Shown: positions 33,616 to 42,814, counted from the stretch's first letter. The stretch: 64,000 nucleotides of DNA from an uncultured Ruminococcus sp. (GCA_900539835.1 UQDR01000003.1:1-64000), one strand, 5' to 3'. A program made the numbers and translations. The notes: a model not told the origin generated them from the sequence alone.

Positions 33616-35507
33616 TGACTATTGAAGAACTGAATAAAATAAAAAAGGCTAAGGAAGATTTAGTCAAAGTCAGAAAAATTGTTGCCGAAGAGGGCGAAAA
33701 GCTTGCTAAGAAAACAGGCTATCGTAAGCAGATTCTTGTCTGTGGAGGTACAGGCTGTACATCTTCAGGAAGTAAAAAGGTAATTGATGCGTTAGAAAGT
33801 GAGCTTGTAAAACAAGGCCTTGATAAGGAAGTTCTTGTTGTTAAGACAGGCTGCTTCGGACTTTGTGCATTGGGTCCTATCCTTATTGTTTATCCAGAGG
33901 GAGCATTTTATGCACAGACTACCCCTGAGGGCGTTATAAGAATCGTCGATGAACATATCAAAAAAGGCAATATCGTAAAGGACTTGCTGTATAAAGAAAC
34001 TGTACATGCAGACGGAAGTATCATTTCACTTTCAGAAACAAATTTCTATAAAAAACAGCTCAGAATTGCCCTTCGTAACTGCGGAGTTATTAATCCTGAG
34101 GATATCGAAGAATATATTGCAACCGACGGATATCAGGCACTTGCTAAGGTCCTCACAAAAATGAAACCTGACGACGTTATTCAAGAGCTTCTTGATTCAG
34201 GTATCAGAGGAAGAGGCGGCGCCGGATTCCCTACAGGCAGAAAGTGGGCTTTTGCGAAGGCATCCAAAAGTGATGTAAAATATGTCTGCTGTAATGCCGA
34301 CGAAGGTGACCCGGGTGCATTCATGGACCGTTCAATTCTTGAGGGTGACCCTCATGCTATAATTGAAGCTATGGCCATTGCCGGCTATACGATCGGTGCA
34401 TCACAAGGTTACATATATGTTCGTGCTGAATATCCTATCGCTGTTCAGCGTCTTGAAATTGCTCTTAAGCAAGCAAGAGAATATGGACTCTTAGGCGAAA
34501 AAATATTAGGTACAGATTTCTCATTTGATATCGAAATACGTCTGGGCGCAGGTGCTTTCGTCTGCGGTGAGGAAACTGCCCTTATGACTTCTATTGAAGG
34601 CCATAGAGGTGAGCCAAGACCTCGTCCTCCGTTCCCAGCTGTAAAGGGACTTTTCGGAAAGCCTACCGTACTTAATAACGTTGAAACATATTCAAATATT
34701 CCTCAAATTATCCGTAAGGGCGCTAAATGGTATTCATCAATGGGTACAGAAACATCAAAGGGTACTAAAGTATTCGCTCTGGGCGGAAAGATCACTAACG
34801 TTGGTCTTGTTGAAATCCCTATGGGTACTACCCTCCGTGAAATCGTTGAAGAAATCGGCGGCGGTATTCCTAACGGAAAGAAATTTAAGGCTGCACAAAC
34901 AGGTGGTCCTTCAGGCGGATGTATCCCTGCTTGCCACATTGATACCCCTATCGACTATGAACACCTGACAGCTTTAGGTTCTATGATGGGCTCAGGCGGT
35001 TTGATTATTATGGATGAAGATACCTGTATGGTAGATATCTCAAAGTTCTACCTCAACTTTACCGTTGACGAGTCCTGCGGCAAATGTACTCCATGCAGAA
35101 TCGGTACAAGACGTCTTTTGCAGTTCCTTGAAAAAATTACTTCAGGAAACGGCGAGCCGGAGGATTTAGACAAGATTGAAGAGCTTGCACTTCATATGAA
35201 ATCATCATCATTATGTGCATTGGGACAGTCAGCTCCTAACCCAGTACTTTCAACTATAAAGTACTTTAAGGATGAATATATTGAGCATATTGTGGATAAG
35301 CATTGCCCTGCCGGCGTATGTAAAAGCCTGCTTCACTTTGAAATTGATCCGGGACTTTGCAAGGGCTGTACACTTTGTGCAAGAAATTGTCCTGTTGACG
35401 CTATTTCAGGCAGTGTTAAACAGCCACATGTTATTGATAAAGATAAGTGTATTAAGTGCGGTCTTTGTATGAAGAACTGTAAATTTAACGCTATTATAAA
35501 GAAGTAG
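33615..35507 (+). CDS. hydB: NADH-binding hydrogenase subunit, NuoF-like with extra Fe-S domains
   Basis: The 630-residue protein has an N-terminal [2Fe-2S] thioredoxin-like domain (CGGTGCTSSGS and GCFGLCALGP). A NuoF core follows with FMN/NADH motifs (GRGGAGFPTGRKW, ADEGDPGAFMDR) and the [4Fe-4S] SCGKCTPCRIG. Two C-terminal ferredoxin clusters close it (CKGCTLCARNCP and CIKCGLCMKNC). This is the HydB subunit that exchanges electrons with NADH and ferredoxin. It lies between the NuoE-like subunit and the catalytic subunit. Confidence 0.95.
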   Translation: MTIEELNKIKKAKEDLVKVRKIVAEEGEKLAKKTGYRKQILVCGGTGCTSSGSKKVIDALESELVKQGLDKEVLVVKTGCFGLCALGPILIVYPEGAFYAQTTPEGVIRIVDEHIKKGNIVKDLLYKETVHADGSIISLSETNFYKKQLRIALRNCGVINPEDIEEYIATDGYQALAKVLTKMKPDDVIQELLDSGIRGRGGAGFPTGRKWAFAKASKSDVKYVCCNADEGDPGAFMDRSILEGDPHAIIEAMAIAGYTIGASQGYIYVRAEYPIAVQRLEIALKQAREYGLLGEKILGTDFSFDIEIRLGAGAFVCGEETALMTSIEGHRGEPRPRPPFPAVKGLFGKPTVLNNVETYSNIPQIIRKGAKWYSSMGTETSKGTKVFALGGKITNVGLVEIPMGTTLREIVEEIGGGIPNGKKFKAAQTGGPSGGCIPACHIDTPIDYEHLTALGSMMGSGGLIIMDEDTCMVDISKFYLNFTVDESCGKCTPCRIGTRRLLQFLEKITSGNGEPEDLDKIEELALHMKSSSLCALGQSAPNPVLSTIKYFKDEYIEHIVDKHCPAGVCKSLLHFEIDPGLCKGCTLCARNCPVDAISGSVKQPHVIDKDKCIKCGLCMKNCKFNAIIKK

Positions 35508-35524
35508 AGGAGGGTATAATTTAA

Positions 35525-37270
35525 ATGGAAAAAACAAAGATGGTTCATCTTAAAATAAATGGAATTCCGGTTGAAGTTCCCGAAGGCTCTACAATTTTAC
35601 AGGCTGCTAAGGCTGCTAATATTGAAATTCCATCACTTTGCTATTTAAAAGAAATTAACTGTATCGGCGCCTGCCGTGTATGTGTTGTTGAAATCGTAGG
35701 CAGAAAAGGATTGGTTGCTTCCTGCGTATATCCTGTTGAGGAAGGTATGGAAGTTTTAACGAATACCCCAAAGGTTCGTGCTTCAAGAAAAACAACTATT
35801 GAGCTTATTCTTTCAAGCCATCATAAAAAATGTCTATCTTGCGTTAGAGGAAATAATTGCGAGCTTCAAAAGCTTTCCTTTGACTATGGAGTTGACGAAG
35901 ATAGATTTAAAGGCGACGATATCGTGTATGATGTCGACGACCAGTCACCATATATCGTAAGAGATAACAGCAAATGTATCCAATGTATGAGATGCGTCGC
36001 TGCCTGCAAAAATGTACAGAGCGTTTCCGTTATCGGACCTATCAAGCGTGGATTTAACGTTCACGTTGGATGTGCCTTTGAAAAGAGCCTTAATGACTCA
36101 CCATGTGTAGGCTGCGGTCAGTGTATCGTTGCATGTCCTGTCGGCGCTCTTAATGAAAAGAGTAATATCGACGAGGTTTGGGATGCTATTTCAAATCCAA
36201 ACAAGAAGGTAATTTTCTTCACCGCTCCTTCAATCCGTGCTACACTCGGCGAAAGCTTTGGCATGCCAATAGGTACAAATGTTGAAGGCAAAATGGTAGC
36301 TGCAATCCGCAGACTCGGCGTTGATAACATATTTAATATGGATGTTACTGCTGACCTTACTATCATGGAAGAAGCAAGTGAGCTTATTGAGCGCATTACA
36401 AAGAAAAAGACATTGCCGATGTTTACATCATGCTGTCCGGGCTGGATAAAATTCTGTGAGCATTATTATCCTGAATTCCTGCCGCACCTGTCAACATGTA
36501 AATCCCCTCAGCAGATGTTCGGCGCAGTTTTAAAGAGCTATTATTGTCAGAAGAACGGAATTGATCCGAAAGACTTATTTGTTGTCAGCATTATCCCTTG
36601 TACAGCAAAGAAATTTGAGGTTTCAAGAGAAGAGCTTAGAACATTTGACTTTGATGACGTTGATGTAGCTCTTACAACTCGTGAGCTTGCAAAAATGATA
36701 AAGGGAGCAGGCGTTAGCTTCGTAGACCTTAAAGATGAGAAGTTCGACGATCCGTTTGAAACTGCATCTGGTGCAGGAGCAATCTTTGGCGCTACAGGCG
36801 GTGTAATGGAAGCTGCATTAAGAACTGCTGCATTCATGCTTGACGGAAGCGCAAAGAAAATTGAGTTTAAGGAAGTCAGAGGTACAAAGAATATTAAGGA
36901 AGCTACATATAAGATCGCAGGAATGGAAATCAATGTAGCCGTAGCTTCAGGACTCTCAAATGCAAGAAAGATTGTTGAACAGGTTAAGTCGGGAGAGAAA
37001 AACTATCATATGGTGGAAATCATGGCTTGCCCGGGCGGTTGTATTAACGGCGGCGGTCAACCTGTTCAGAGCGATAGCGTAAGAAACTATAAGGATTTGA
37101 AGACCTTGCGTTCAAAGGCTCTTTATGATGCTGACAGCAGTATGAAGCTGAGAAAATCTCATGAAAGCCCGGTAATGAAGATGCTTTATGATGAGTATTT
37201 TGATGCTCCGGGAAAAGCAAGAGCTCATAAACTTCTTCATACAACATATGTGAAACGTGGAACACACTAA
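35525..37270 (+). CDS. hydA: [FeFe] hydrogenase catalytic subunit
   Basis: The 581-residue protein has an N-terminal [2Fe-2S] domain (CYLKEINCIGACRVCV). A His-ligated cluster (HHKKCLSCVRGNNC) and two [4Fe-4S] clusters (CIQCMRCVAAC, CVGCGQCIVAC) follow. The H-cluster motifs are TSCCPGW, a P2 variant IPCTAKKFE and MACPGGCINGGGQP. It produces or uses hydrogen. With the NuoE and NuoF homologues it forms the trimeric HydABC type, thought to couple NADH and ferredoxin oxidation. A strong terminator follows. No maturase genes are in the window. Confidence 0.97.
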   Translation: MEKTKMVHLKINGIPVEVPEGSTILQAAKAANIEIPSLCYLKEINCIGACRVCVVEIVGRKGLVASCVYPVEEGMEVLTNTPKVRASRKTTIELILSSHHKKCLSCVRGNNCELQKLSFDYGVDEDRFKGDDIVYDVDDQSPYIVRDNSKCIQCMRCVAACKNVQSVSVIGPIKRGFNVHVGCAFEKSLNDSPCVGCGQCIVACPVGALNEKSNIDEVWDAISNPNKKVIFFTAPSIRATLGESFGMPIGTNVEGKMVAAIRRLGVDNIFNMDVTADLTIMEEASELIERITKKKTLPMFTSCCPGWIKFCEHYYPEFLPHLSTCKSPQQMFGAVLKSYYCQKNGIDPKDLFVVSIIPCTAKKFEVSREELRTFDFDDVDVALTTRELAKMIKGAGVSFVDLKDEKFDDPFETASGAGAIFGATGGVMEAALRTAAFMLDGSAKKIEFKEVRGTKNIKEATYKIAGMEINVAVASGLSNARKIVEQVKSGEKNYHMVEIMACPGGCINGGGQPVQSDSVRNYKDLKTLRSKALYDADSSMKLRKSHESPVMKMLYDEYFDAPGKARAHKLLHTTYVKRGTH

Positions 37271-37287
37271 ATAAAATTGTTTTATAA

Positions 37288-37317
37288 AAGAGGAACGGGA
37301 GGTCCCGTTCCTCTTTT
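37288..37317 (+). terminator. Terminator after hydA
   Basis: AAAGAGGAACGGGA and TCCCGTTCCTCTTT form a perfect stem followed by T residues. Confidence 0.9.
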
Positions 37318-37443
37318 TGCATGCAAAAAACTATTAGAAAAATATCAATATTTTGTATTTGTCATACTTTTGTCTTAAAATATAATAAAAAACAACAATT
37401 TCACACTAAAAATTGTGCAAGTATACAAAAAGCAAAAAAAGTA

Positions 37444-37472
37444 TTGACTTTTAGAATATTACAGTGTATAAT
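37444..37472 (+). promoter_or_regulatory. Upstream promoter of tRNA-Thr
   Basis: TTGACT and TATAAT are 17 bases apart. It is the first of two tandem promoters. Confidence 0.65.
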
Positions 37473-37509
37473 AATTAAGCTGTCAATTAAAAATAATTAT
37501 GAAAAACCA

Positions 37510-37538
37510 TTGACAAGCAATTAAAATTATGATATAAT
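37510..37538 (+). promoter_or_regulatory. Proximal promoter of tRNA-Thr
   Basis: TTGACA (37510-37515) and TATAAT (37533-37538) are exactly 17 bases apart, 27 bases before the tRNA. Confidence 0.85.
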
Positions 37539-37564
37539 ATCAATGTTGCAGAAAAAAGCAATAA

Positions 37565-37640
37565 GCTGGTGTAGCTCAGTTGGTAGAGCAGCTGATTTGT
37601 AATCAGCAGGTCGGGGGTTCGAGTCCGTCCACCAGCTCCA
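37565..37640 (+). tRNA. tRNA-Thr (anticodon TGT)
   Basis: The 76 bases fold with acceptor GCTGGTG / CACCAGC, anticodon stem CTGAT/ATCAG around loop TTTGTAA (anticodon TGT), T loop GGTTCGAGTCC and encoded CCA. A copy of its 3' end follows 183 bases later. Confidence 0.97.
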
Positions 37641-37830
37641 TTTTATTGTTAAAGTTCTTGAGTTTTTTGAGTTTGATGTGTCTTTGTTTTTTATACAAGG
37701 ACTCGAACCCGAAAGGGCGAAAAGCGTTAAGAAAAGTTGCCGGTGGCAAGTTTTTAGCTTTTTGGTCGCAGCGACTTTAGGAGCAAGACGCAGGCGCGTA
37801 GCGTCGTCCGTCCGCCAGCTCCATTTTATT
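37641..37830. repeat. Cassette duplicating the tRNA-Thr 3' end
   Basis: Bases 37806-37830 repeat 37623-37647 (tRNA 3' end plus TTTTATT) with 24 of 25 identical. Between the copies, 37699-37710 is an exact reverse complement of the tRNA T arm (37615-37626), followed by a GC-richer segment with a GTTGCCGGTGGCAA hairpin. No gene is convincing. It looks like a small inserted element using the tRNA 3' end as target. Confidence 0.6.
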
Positions 37831-37847
37831 TTAAGTTAATTTAATAT

Positions 37848-37932
37848 GGGAGAATTCCCGAGTGGCCAAAGGGGGCAGACTGTAAATCTGTTGCTTTCAG
37901 CTTCGATGGTTCGAATCCATCTTCTCCCACCA
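37848..37932 (+). tRNA. tRNA-Tyr (anticodon GTA)
   Basis: The 85-base class II tRNA has acceptor GGGAGAA / TTCTCCC, anticodon loop CTGTAAA (anticodon GTA), a long variable arm, T loop GGTTCGAATCC and encoded CCA. Confidence 0.97.
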
Positions 37933-37936
37933 AATA

Positions 37937-37972
37937 AAACGACAATTTTCAACAGAAGATTGTCGTTTTTTT
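37937..37972 (+). terminator. Terminator after tRNA-Tyr
   Basis: AAAACGACAAT and ATTGTCGTTTTT form a stem followed by T residues. Confidence 0.85.
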
Positions 37973-38090
37973 GCTGTGATACAATGTAAAAAATCATACG
38001 GAAAAGTCAGTCATAGAAAATATCACAATTCATGAAAAGAAATAAAATCCCGTAAATGATATAATTGTTTCAGAAGGGAGGGTAACGCTT

Positions 38091-38987
38091 ATGTATGAAT
38101 GGATTTATGTAGTGCAAAAGCTGATAGACTGGGTTGACGACCATGCGATTGAAAATCCGTCATTATCCGAGATATCAGATCAGGTGGGATATTCGCCATG
38201 GTATTGTTCCGAACAATTCCACCGTGTTGTCGGAATGACTATTAAGGAATATATGGCGAAAAGACGCTTATGTTTAGTAGCTTTAGCTCTGCGTGATACA
38301 GACATACCAGTAATAGACATTGCGTTTGAATACGGTTTTTCATCACAGCAAACTCTGACGAGGGCTTTTACAAATGCATACGGATGCGCACCGGCTGCAT
38401 ACAGAAGAAATCCTGTTCCAATACCTCTTACTATGAAAAAGATTGTTATCACGCCTTCAAATCATATTGAACAAGGAGATTTTACTATGAGCAATTTATC
38501 AGTACCAACTTATCGTATCGAGTATATTCCAGCACACAGATATCTTGGCGTTTATGATTCCTCGGAAACTTCGGAAGGACCTATCTGGCCCGGACATGAT
38601 TGTGATCTTCTTTGCGGAATCGTACAAAGTATCACCGATTGTCACCCAGTTGTTACTAATCACACAGCAGGCTGGAAATGGATAAACGGCGAAAGAAAAT
38701 ACTTTTATGGACTCGGTGTAAATACCGATTACAACGGTTCTGTTCCCGAAGGTTTCGTGCTTACAGATATCATACCCGGCAGTTACTATATCGTGTTTAA
38801 TCATCCGCCCTTTGAGTATCTTTCCGAGAATATCGAGATTATGAAGAGAGTTGAAGAGCTGGCGTGGAATTTTGATCCCTCGACATTAGGTTATGAATGG
38901 AATGAAACCGACTGTCAGGATTACCAAAGGCATTATCCCGAAGTCATCGGTTATCAGGTTCTTCGCCCCATTAAGAAAATTAAATGA
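38091..38987 (+). CDS. AraC-family regulator with GyrI-like effector domain
   Basis: The 298-residue protein has an N-terminal double helix-turn-helix (LSEISDQVGYSPWYCSEQFHR and FEYGFSSQQTLTRAFTNAYG). A C-terminal GyrI-like small-molecule domain follows from about residue 130 (YRIEYIPAHRYLGVYD), similar to Rob/BmrR-type sensors. It likely activates genes in response to a hydrophobic or drug-like compound. AAGGGAGGG precedes the ATG. No target gene is adjacent. Confidence 0.88.
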   Translation: MYEWIYVVQKLIDWVDDHAIENPSLSEISDQVGYSPWYCSEQFHRVVGMTIKEYMAKRRLCLVALALRDTDIPVIDIAFEYGFSSQQTLTRAFTNAYGCAPAAYRRNPVPIPLTMKKIVITPSNHIEQGDFTMSNLSVPTYRIEYIPAHRYLGVYDSSETSEGPIWPGHDCDLLCGIVQSITDCHPVVTNHTAGWKWINGERKYFYGLGVNTDYNGSVPEGFVLTDIIPGSYYIVFNHPPFEYLSENIEIMKRVEELAWNFDPSTLGYEWNETDCQDYQRHYPEVIGYQVLRPIKKIK

Positions 38988-39178
38988 ATTCATGCCGCCT
39001 GCATTCTGCGGGCGGTATTTTCAAAAAGTACAATTTAATATAAGTTTGATAAATAGTTCGTTTGTTAAACTAATGTATTATTTTTGCAGCTGACACCAAA
39101 ATAATTAAAATTAAATGGGATATTTGTAAACTGAAAAAATTCCAGCAAGATAGAATAAATAATAATTGTAAATCCATG

Positions 39179-39207
39179 TTGACTTTTGAAAGAAAGTGTG
39201 ATATACT
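39179..39207 (+). promoter_or_regulatory. Promoter of the TPP-riboswitch thiT transcript
   Basis: TTGACT (39179-39184) and TATACT (39202-39207) are 17 bases apart. Confidence 0.75.
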
Positions 39208-39233
39208 GTTCTTGATGTAAAAATTGCATATAA

Positions 39234-39320
39234 AAAAGGGGAGCTGAATGGCTGAGAGGAAACAATTGAGTTTCGACCCATAACCTGATTCGGATAATGC
39301 CGACGTAGGAAAATATTCAG
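39234..39320 (+). ncRNA. TPP (THI-box) riboswitch
   Basis: The conserved parts are visible: GGGGAGCTGAATGGCTGAGA, then ACCCATAACCTGATTCGGATA and ATGCCGACGTAGGAAA. They match the THI element. A terminator at 39327-39361 follows, so TPP probably causes premature termination of thiT. Confidence 0.95.
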
Positions 39321-39326
39321 ATTTGT

Positions 39327-39361
39327 AACGCTACAGGTTTAAATATCTGCAGCGTTTTTAT
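39327..39361 (+). terminator. Expression-platform terminator of the TPP riboswitch
   Basis: AACGCTACAG and CTGCAGCGTT pair with one mismatch and TTTATTT follows. Confidence 0.75.
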
Positions 39362-39402
39362 TTGCATTTTTATCATTAATATAATTAAAAGAAGGGTTGT
39401 TT

Positions 39403-39978
39403 ATGAGTAATTCAAAAACAAAAATTATGGTTGAAGGAGCAATAATGCTTGCACTTTCTATTGTGTTAAGCTTTATTAAGTTTAAATTTCTGCCGTTCGG
39501 AGGTTCAATAACAGTCGTTTCAATGCTTCCGATCATGTTGTTCAGCATACGTCATGGACTCGGTTGGGGAATGTTTGCATCTGTAATTTATGCTCTTTTC
39601 CAAATGTTTATGGATTTAGGCGAAGTAATGAGCTGGGGATTAAGCCCTGTAATGTTAATAGGATGCCTTGCATTTGACTATATCATTGCATTTTCTGTTT
39701 TAGGACTTGCAGGAATGTTTAAAAACAAAAGTCTTGGCGGAAATATCACAGGAATGGTAATCGCTATGCTTTTAAGATACATAAGCCATATTTTAAGCGG
39801 AGTTGTTGTATTTAAGTCTGCCGGACTTATCTGGGACATTGATATTGAAAATTCATTTTTATATAGCTCCGTCTATAACGCAGCATATATGCTTCCTGAA
39901 ATAGTATTTACTATCATTGTTACTGTAGTTCTCTTCACTGTTCCACAGACAAAAAAGCTTCTGCTTACTACAGATTAA
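39403..39978 (+). CDS. thiT: Thiamine ECF transporter substrate-binding component ThiT
   Basis: The 191-residue membrane protein has about six hydrophobic segments, including VEGAIMLALSIVLSFIKF and an aromatic, Gly-rich segment (MLPIMLFSIRHGLGWGMFAS). It resembles ThiT, which binds thiamine for a shared ECF transporter. The TPP riboswitch in its leader supports this. I start at ATG 39403; a TTG six bases earlier is possible. Confidence 0.92.
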   Translation: MSNSKTKIMVEGAIMLALSIVLSFIKFKFLPFGGSITVVSMLPIMLFSIRHGLGWGMFASVIYALFQMFMDLGEVMSWGLSPVMLIGCLAFDYIIAFSVLGLAGMFKNKSLGGNITGMVIAMLLRYISHILSGVVVFKSAGLIWDIDIENSFLYSSVYNAAYMLPEIVFTIIVTVVLFTVPQTKKLLLTTD

Positions 39979-39998
39979 AATTTAATTCGGCATTATCA

Positions 39999-40030
39999 AA
40001 AAAACGGCGGACTTTTCCGCCGTTTTTATT
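39999..40030 (+). terminator. Terminator after thiT
   Basis: AAAACGGCGG and CCGCCGTTTT form a stem with T residues after it. Confidence 0.85.
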
Positions 40031-40120
40031 TTGCCGTATTATATATAAAAGGAAGTCTACTTTCAGTCGATTGACAATCTTATGATTGTAATATATACTT
40101 TTATCCGGGAGGTGAATAGT

Positions 40121-40699
40121 ATGGATTATGAAAAGATTGGGTCGCTAATTTGTAAATTGCGAAAAGAGAAAGGATTGACCCAAAAACAACTTGGAGATAA
40201 ACTTCACCTTAGTGACAAAACGATTTCTAAATGGGAAAGAGGACTCGGATGTCCCGATATTTCATCATTGCAGTCACTTGCAGATATATTAGGCGTAAAT
40301 ACTGAAAAAATACTTCTCGGAGAATTAAATCAAAAAGACCTGGACGGAGGAAATATGAAAAAATTAAAATTCTATATGTGCCCTGATTGCGGCAATATTA
40401 TTATATCTACAAGCAATTCAGAGGTTTCCTGCTGCGGGAGAAAGCTGAGCGCTCTTATTCCTCAGAAATTCGATGAAGCCCATTCAGCAGTATCTGAGCT
40501 AATAGATGATGAAGTCTATATAACTGTTAATCATGAAATGACTAAAAAGCATTATATCAGCTTTGCAGCATATGTCTCATGGGATAGATATTATATTGTA
40601 AAATTATATCCTGAACAGGATTGTTCAGTCAGATTCCCTAAATTGTCAGAAGGAAAGCTGTATATTTGCTGCAGTAATCATGGGTTGTTTGCTTATTAG
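40121..40699 (+). CDS. XRE regulator fused to a desulfoferrodoxin/superoxide-reductase-like domain
   Basis: The 192-residue protein starts at ATG 40121 behind GGGAGGTG. Residues 4-65 are an XRE helix-turn-helix (GLTQKQLGDKLHLSDKTISKW). Residues 80-110 match desulforedoxin, with Cys87, Cys90, Cys104 and Cys105. Residues 115-192 match the superoxide reductase fold, with Glu119, His121, His138, His144 and a Cys184-X2-His187 closing motif. All iron-ligand positions of the SOR centre appear kept, while the usual Lys of the EKH motif is Ala. It may sense superoxide or redox state and act on DNA. That role is inference. Confidence 0.82.
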   Translation: MDYEKIGSLICKLRKEKGLTQKQLGDKLHLSDKTISKWERGLGCPDISSLQSLADILGVNTEKILLGELNQKDLDGGNMKKLKFYMCPDCGNIIISTSNSEVSCCGRKLSALIPQKFDEAHSAVSELIDDEVYITVNHEMTKKHYISFAAYVSWDRYYIVKLYPEQDCSVRFPKLSEGKLYICCSNHGLFAY

Positions 40700-40703
40700 T
40701 GTA

Positions 40704-40736
40704 AAAAAAGGCGCCACATCAGTGACGCCTTTTTAT
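40704..40736. terminator. Bidirectional terminator between convergent genes
   Basis: AAAAAGGCG and CGCCTTTTT pair, with T runs on both strands. Confidence 0.8.
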
Positions 40737-40737
40737 T

Positions 40738-42024
40738 TTATTCTTTTTTATCCGATTCCGATAACGACAGCGCCTGCATTTTTCTTTCATAAGCGTCCCT
40801 CTCATGAATGTTATCTGCCAAAGGTGCTTCATTGCTTTCCGCAGGAATAGGGTCTGCGTTTTTAAATACGAACTTTAGGAAAATCGGTGTAAGTATTGTC
40901 GTTGCAACTACCATAATAACAATAGGCGTAAATACTTCGTTTCCCATAAGTCCGGCCGTCTGCCCCTTAGTTGCTACAATAAGAGCAACTTCGCCTCGTG
41001 ATATCATGCCCGTTGCGATCTGTAAAGATTCTTTGTTTGAATATTTGCAAACCTTTGCACCTAAACCGCATCCCACAATCTTTGCAAGGATTGCAACAGC
41101 AAGCAAAACTATTGTGAATGCAATCATCATTCCTGACATATTTATTTTCGTCATCTTAAGTCCTATGCTTGCAAAAAATACCGGCGATAAAAGCATGTAT
41201 GATAAGGTTTCAAATCTGTTTGATACATATTTAACGCCTGTGCTGTTTGAAATCGCAAGACCAGCCATAAATGCTCCGGTTATGTCTGCAACACCAAAAA
41301 ATTCTTCGGCAACATAAGACATTAACAGACAGAATACAAATGAAAGCAAAACATGTCTGCGAAGATCTCTGTTGTCCCGGTTTCTCCATCTGACAAATAC
41401 AATATGAAAAATTATAGAAGCAGCTATTGCAAAAACGAAAAATCCCAGAATCTTAAGAAGAACTATTCCTACATTAACTCCGGATCCTGCCATTGAAGTT
41501 ATTATAGTGAGAGCAATTATGCCCAGAATATCATCAATAATCGCTGCGCCGAGAATAGCATTTCCTGCACGGGTCGAGAGCTTGCCCATTTCTTTAAGAG
41601 TTTCAACAGTGATCGACACTGAAGTTGCCGTTAGAATAATACCTATAAAAATATACTGTAAGGTTGAGGAGGTTGGAAGATTATCTCCCTGTCCCACGTT
41701 GAATCCCCAAGCCAGTAAATAACCGCCGATAAGCGGAACAATTACTCCGAGAAGAGCAATAATAAATGAAGCCTTTCCGGTTTTTTTCAGTTCCTTTATA
41801 TCCGCCTCAAGACCGGCAGTAAACATAAGAACAATTACACCCAGTTCAGAAAGACTGATAAAAAAATCCGTTTCCTTAACAATACCCAAACAAGCAGGCC
41901 CAAGAATTAATCCTGCACAAAGCGCACCGACAACTTGTGGAAGCTTGGCCTTTTTAGTAAGCAATCCAAGCACCTTTGTTGAAAACAAAATTATTGCAAG
42001 AAAAAATATATAATCATATTCCAT
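40738..42024 (-). CDS. Cation:proton antiporter (CPA2 family)
   Basis: The protein of about 428 residues has 12 or so hydrophobic segments. CPA2 motifs include LCAGLILGPACLGIV, VMFTAGLEADIKEL, AAIIDDILGIIALT (adjacent Asp pair for ion transport) and SRGEVALIVATKGQ. It exchanges Na+ or K+ for protons. AAAGGAG lies ahead of ATG 42024; the ORF could extend seven codons upstream but would overlap that site. Confidence 0.9.
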   Translation of the reverse strand: MEYDYIFFLAIILFSTKVLGLLTKKAKLPQVVGALCAGLILGPACLGIVKETDFFISLSELGVIVLMFTAGLEADIKELKKTGKASFIIALLGVIVPLIGGYLLAWGFNVGQGDNLPTSSTLQYIFIGIILTATSVSITVETLKEMGKLSTRAGNAILGAAIIDDILGIIALTIITSMAGSGVNVGIVLLKILGFFVFAIAASIIFHIVFVRWRNRDNRDLRRHVLLSFVFCLLMSYVAEEFFGVADITGAFMAGLAISNSTGVKYVSNRFETLSYMLLSPVFFASIGLKMTKINMSGMMIAFTIVLLAVAILAKIVGCGLGAKVCKYSNKESLQIATGMISRGEVALIVATKGQTAGLMGNEVFTPIVIMVVATTILTPIFLKFVFKNADPIPAESNEAPLADNIHERDAYERKMQALSLSESDKKE

Positions 42025-42325
42025 AATAATATCTCCTTTTGACAAGATATCTTATTGCGTTGCAAAACTAAAGTGAATTTTCTGCATAACGACATCAAGT
42101 CAACTACTTGATATTATATTCTTATTTCTTATAACTGTCAACCACTTTAAAAATTTTTAAATAATTTTTTAATATTTTATGTGTAAAATTGCGTAATCTA
42201 AACAATCAGAAATTAATTTTTTAGCAATTTTGATAACCCTATTTATAAACAGATATGACAATTTTATGACAGCAGAATATAATAATATAGACATAAAAAT
42301 TTTTATATGAAAGGGATTTTCATTA
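42025..42325. other. Divergent intergenic region
   Basis: This 300-base AT-rich space holds the promoter of the amidase-like gene at 42255-42283 and presumably that of the antiporter. I see no further gene or RNA. Confidence 0.5.
42255..42283 (+). promoter_or_regulatory. Promoter of the amidase-like gene
   Basis: ATGACA and TATAAT are 17 bases apart. Confidence 0.55.
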
Positions 42326-42814
42326 ATGAGAGATATAAGCTATGACCGTGAAAAAGCTGCCTACTATGCTGAAAAATGGGCATATAAACGAAACCGCCGA
42401 TACCTCGACTTTGAGAATATCGGCGGTGATTGTACAAATTTTGCGTCTCAGTGTATTTTCGCAGGATGCGGAGTAATGAATTATACCAAAACCTTCGGCT
42501 GGTATTATAACTCTCCTAACGACCGAGCCCCGGCATGGACAGGCGTAGGATATTTATATAACTTCCTCGTTAATAATAACGGCGTCGGTCCTTATGCAGA
42601 GGAACGCAGCTTATCTGATGCCCAAATCGGAGATATAGTTCAGCTTGGCACCTCTGAGGGCTCTTATTATCATTCACCTGTCGTCGTTGCCGTGAAAAAT
42701 AATATTATTTATGTCGCCGCTCATACCTTTGATACCTATATGCGACCACTCACAAGCTATGTCTATGAAAAAGTACGTCTTATTCATATATTAGGCGCAA
42801 GACAGTGGGATTAA
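42326..42814 (+). CDS. Amidase_6 domain protein
   Basis: The 162-residue protein is almost entirely an amidase_6 domain, a papain-like NlpC relative. The candidate catalytic Cys is in GGDCTNFASQCIF, the His in YYHSPVVVAV, and the Asp/Asn position near VAAHT. It lacks a signal peptide, so it may act inside the cell or in the forespore. Its end overlaps the convergent aldo/keto reductase gene by four bases at a shared TTAA. GGGA lies before the ATG. Confidence 0.85.
   Translation: MRDISYDREKAAYYAEKWAYKRNRRYLDFENIGGDCTNFASQCIFAGCGVMNYTKTFGWYYNSPNDRAPAWTGVGYLYNFLVNNNGVGPYAEERSLSDAQIGDIVQLGTSEGSYYHSPVVVAVKNNIIYVAAHTFDTYMRPLTSYVYEKVRLIHILGARQWD

Noticed and set aside
37580..37780. Plus-strand frame through tRNA-Thr
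   Set aside because: It reads through the tRNA and the adjoining cassette without a ribosome site.
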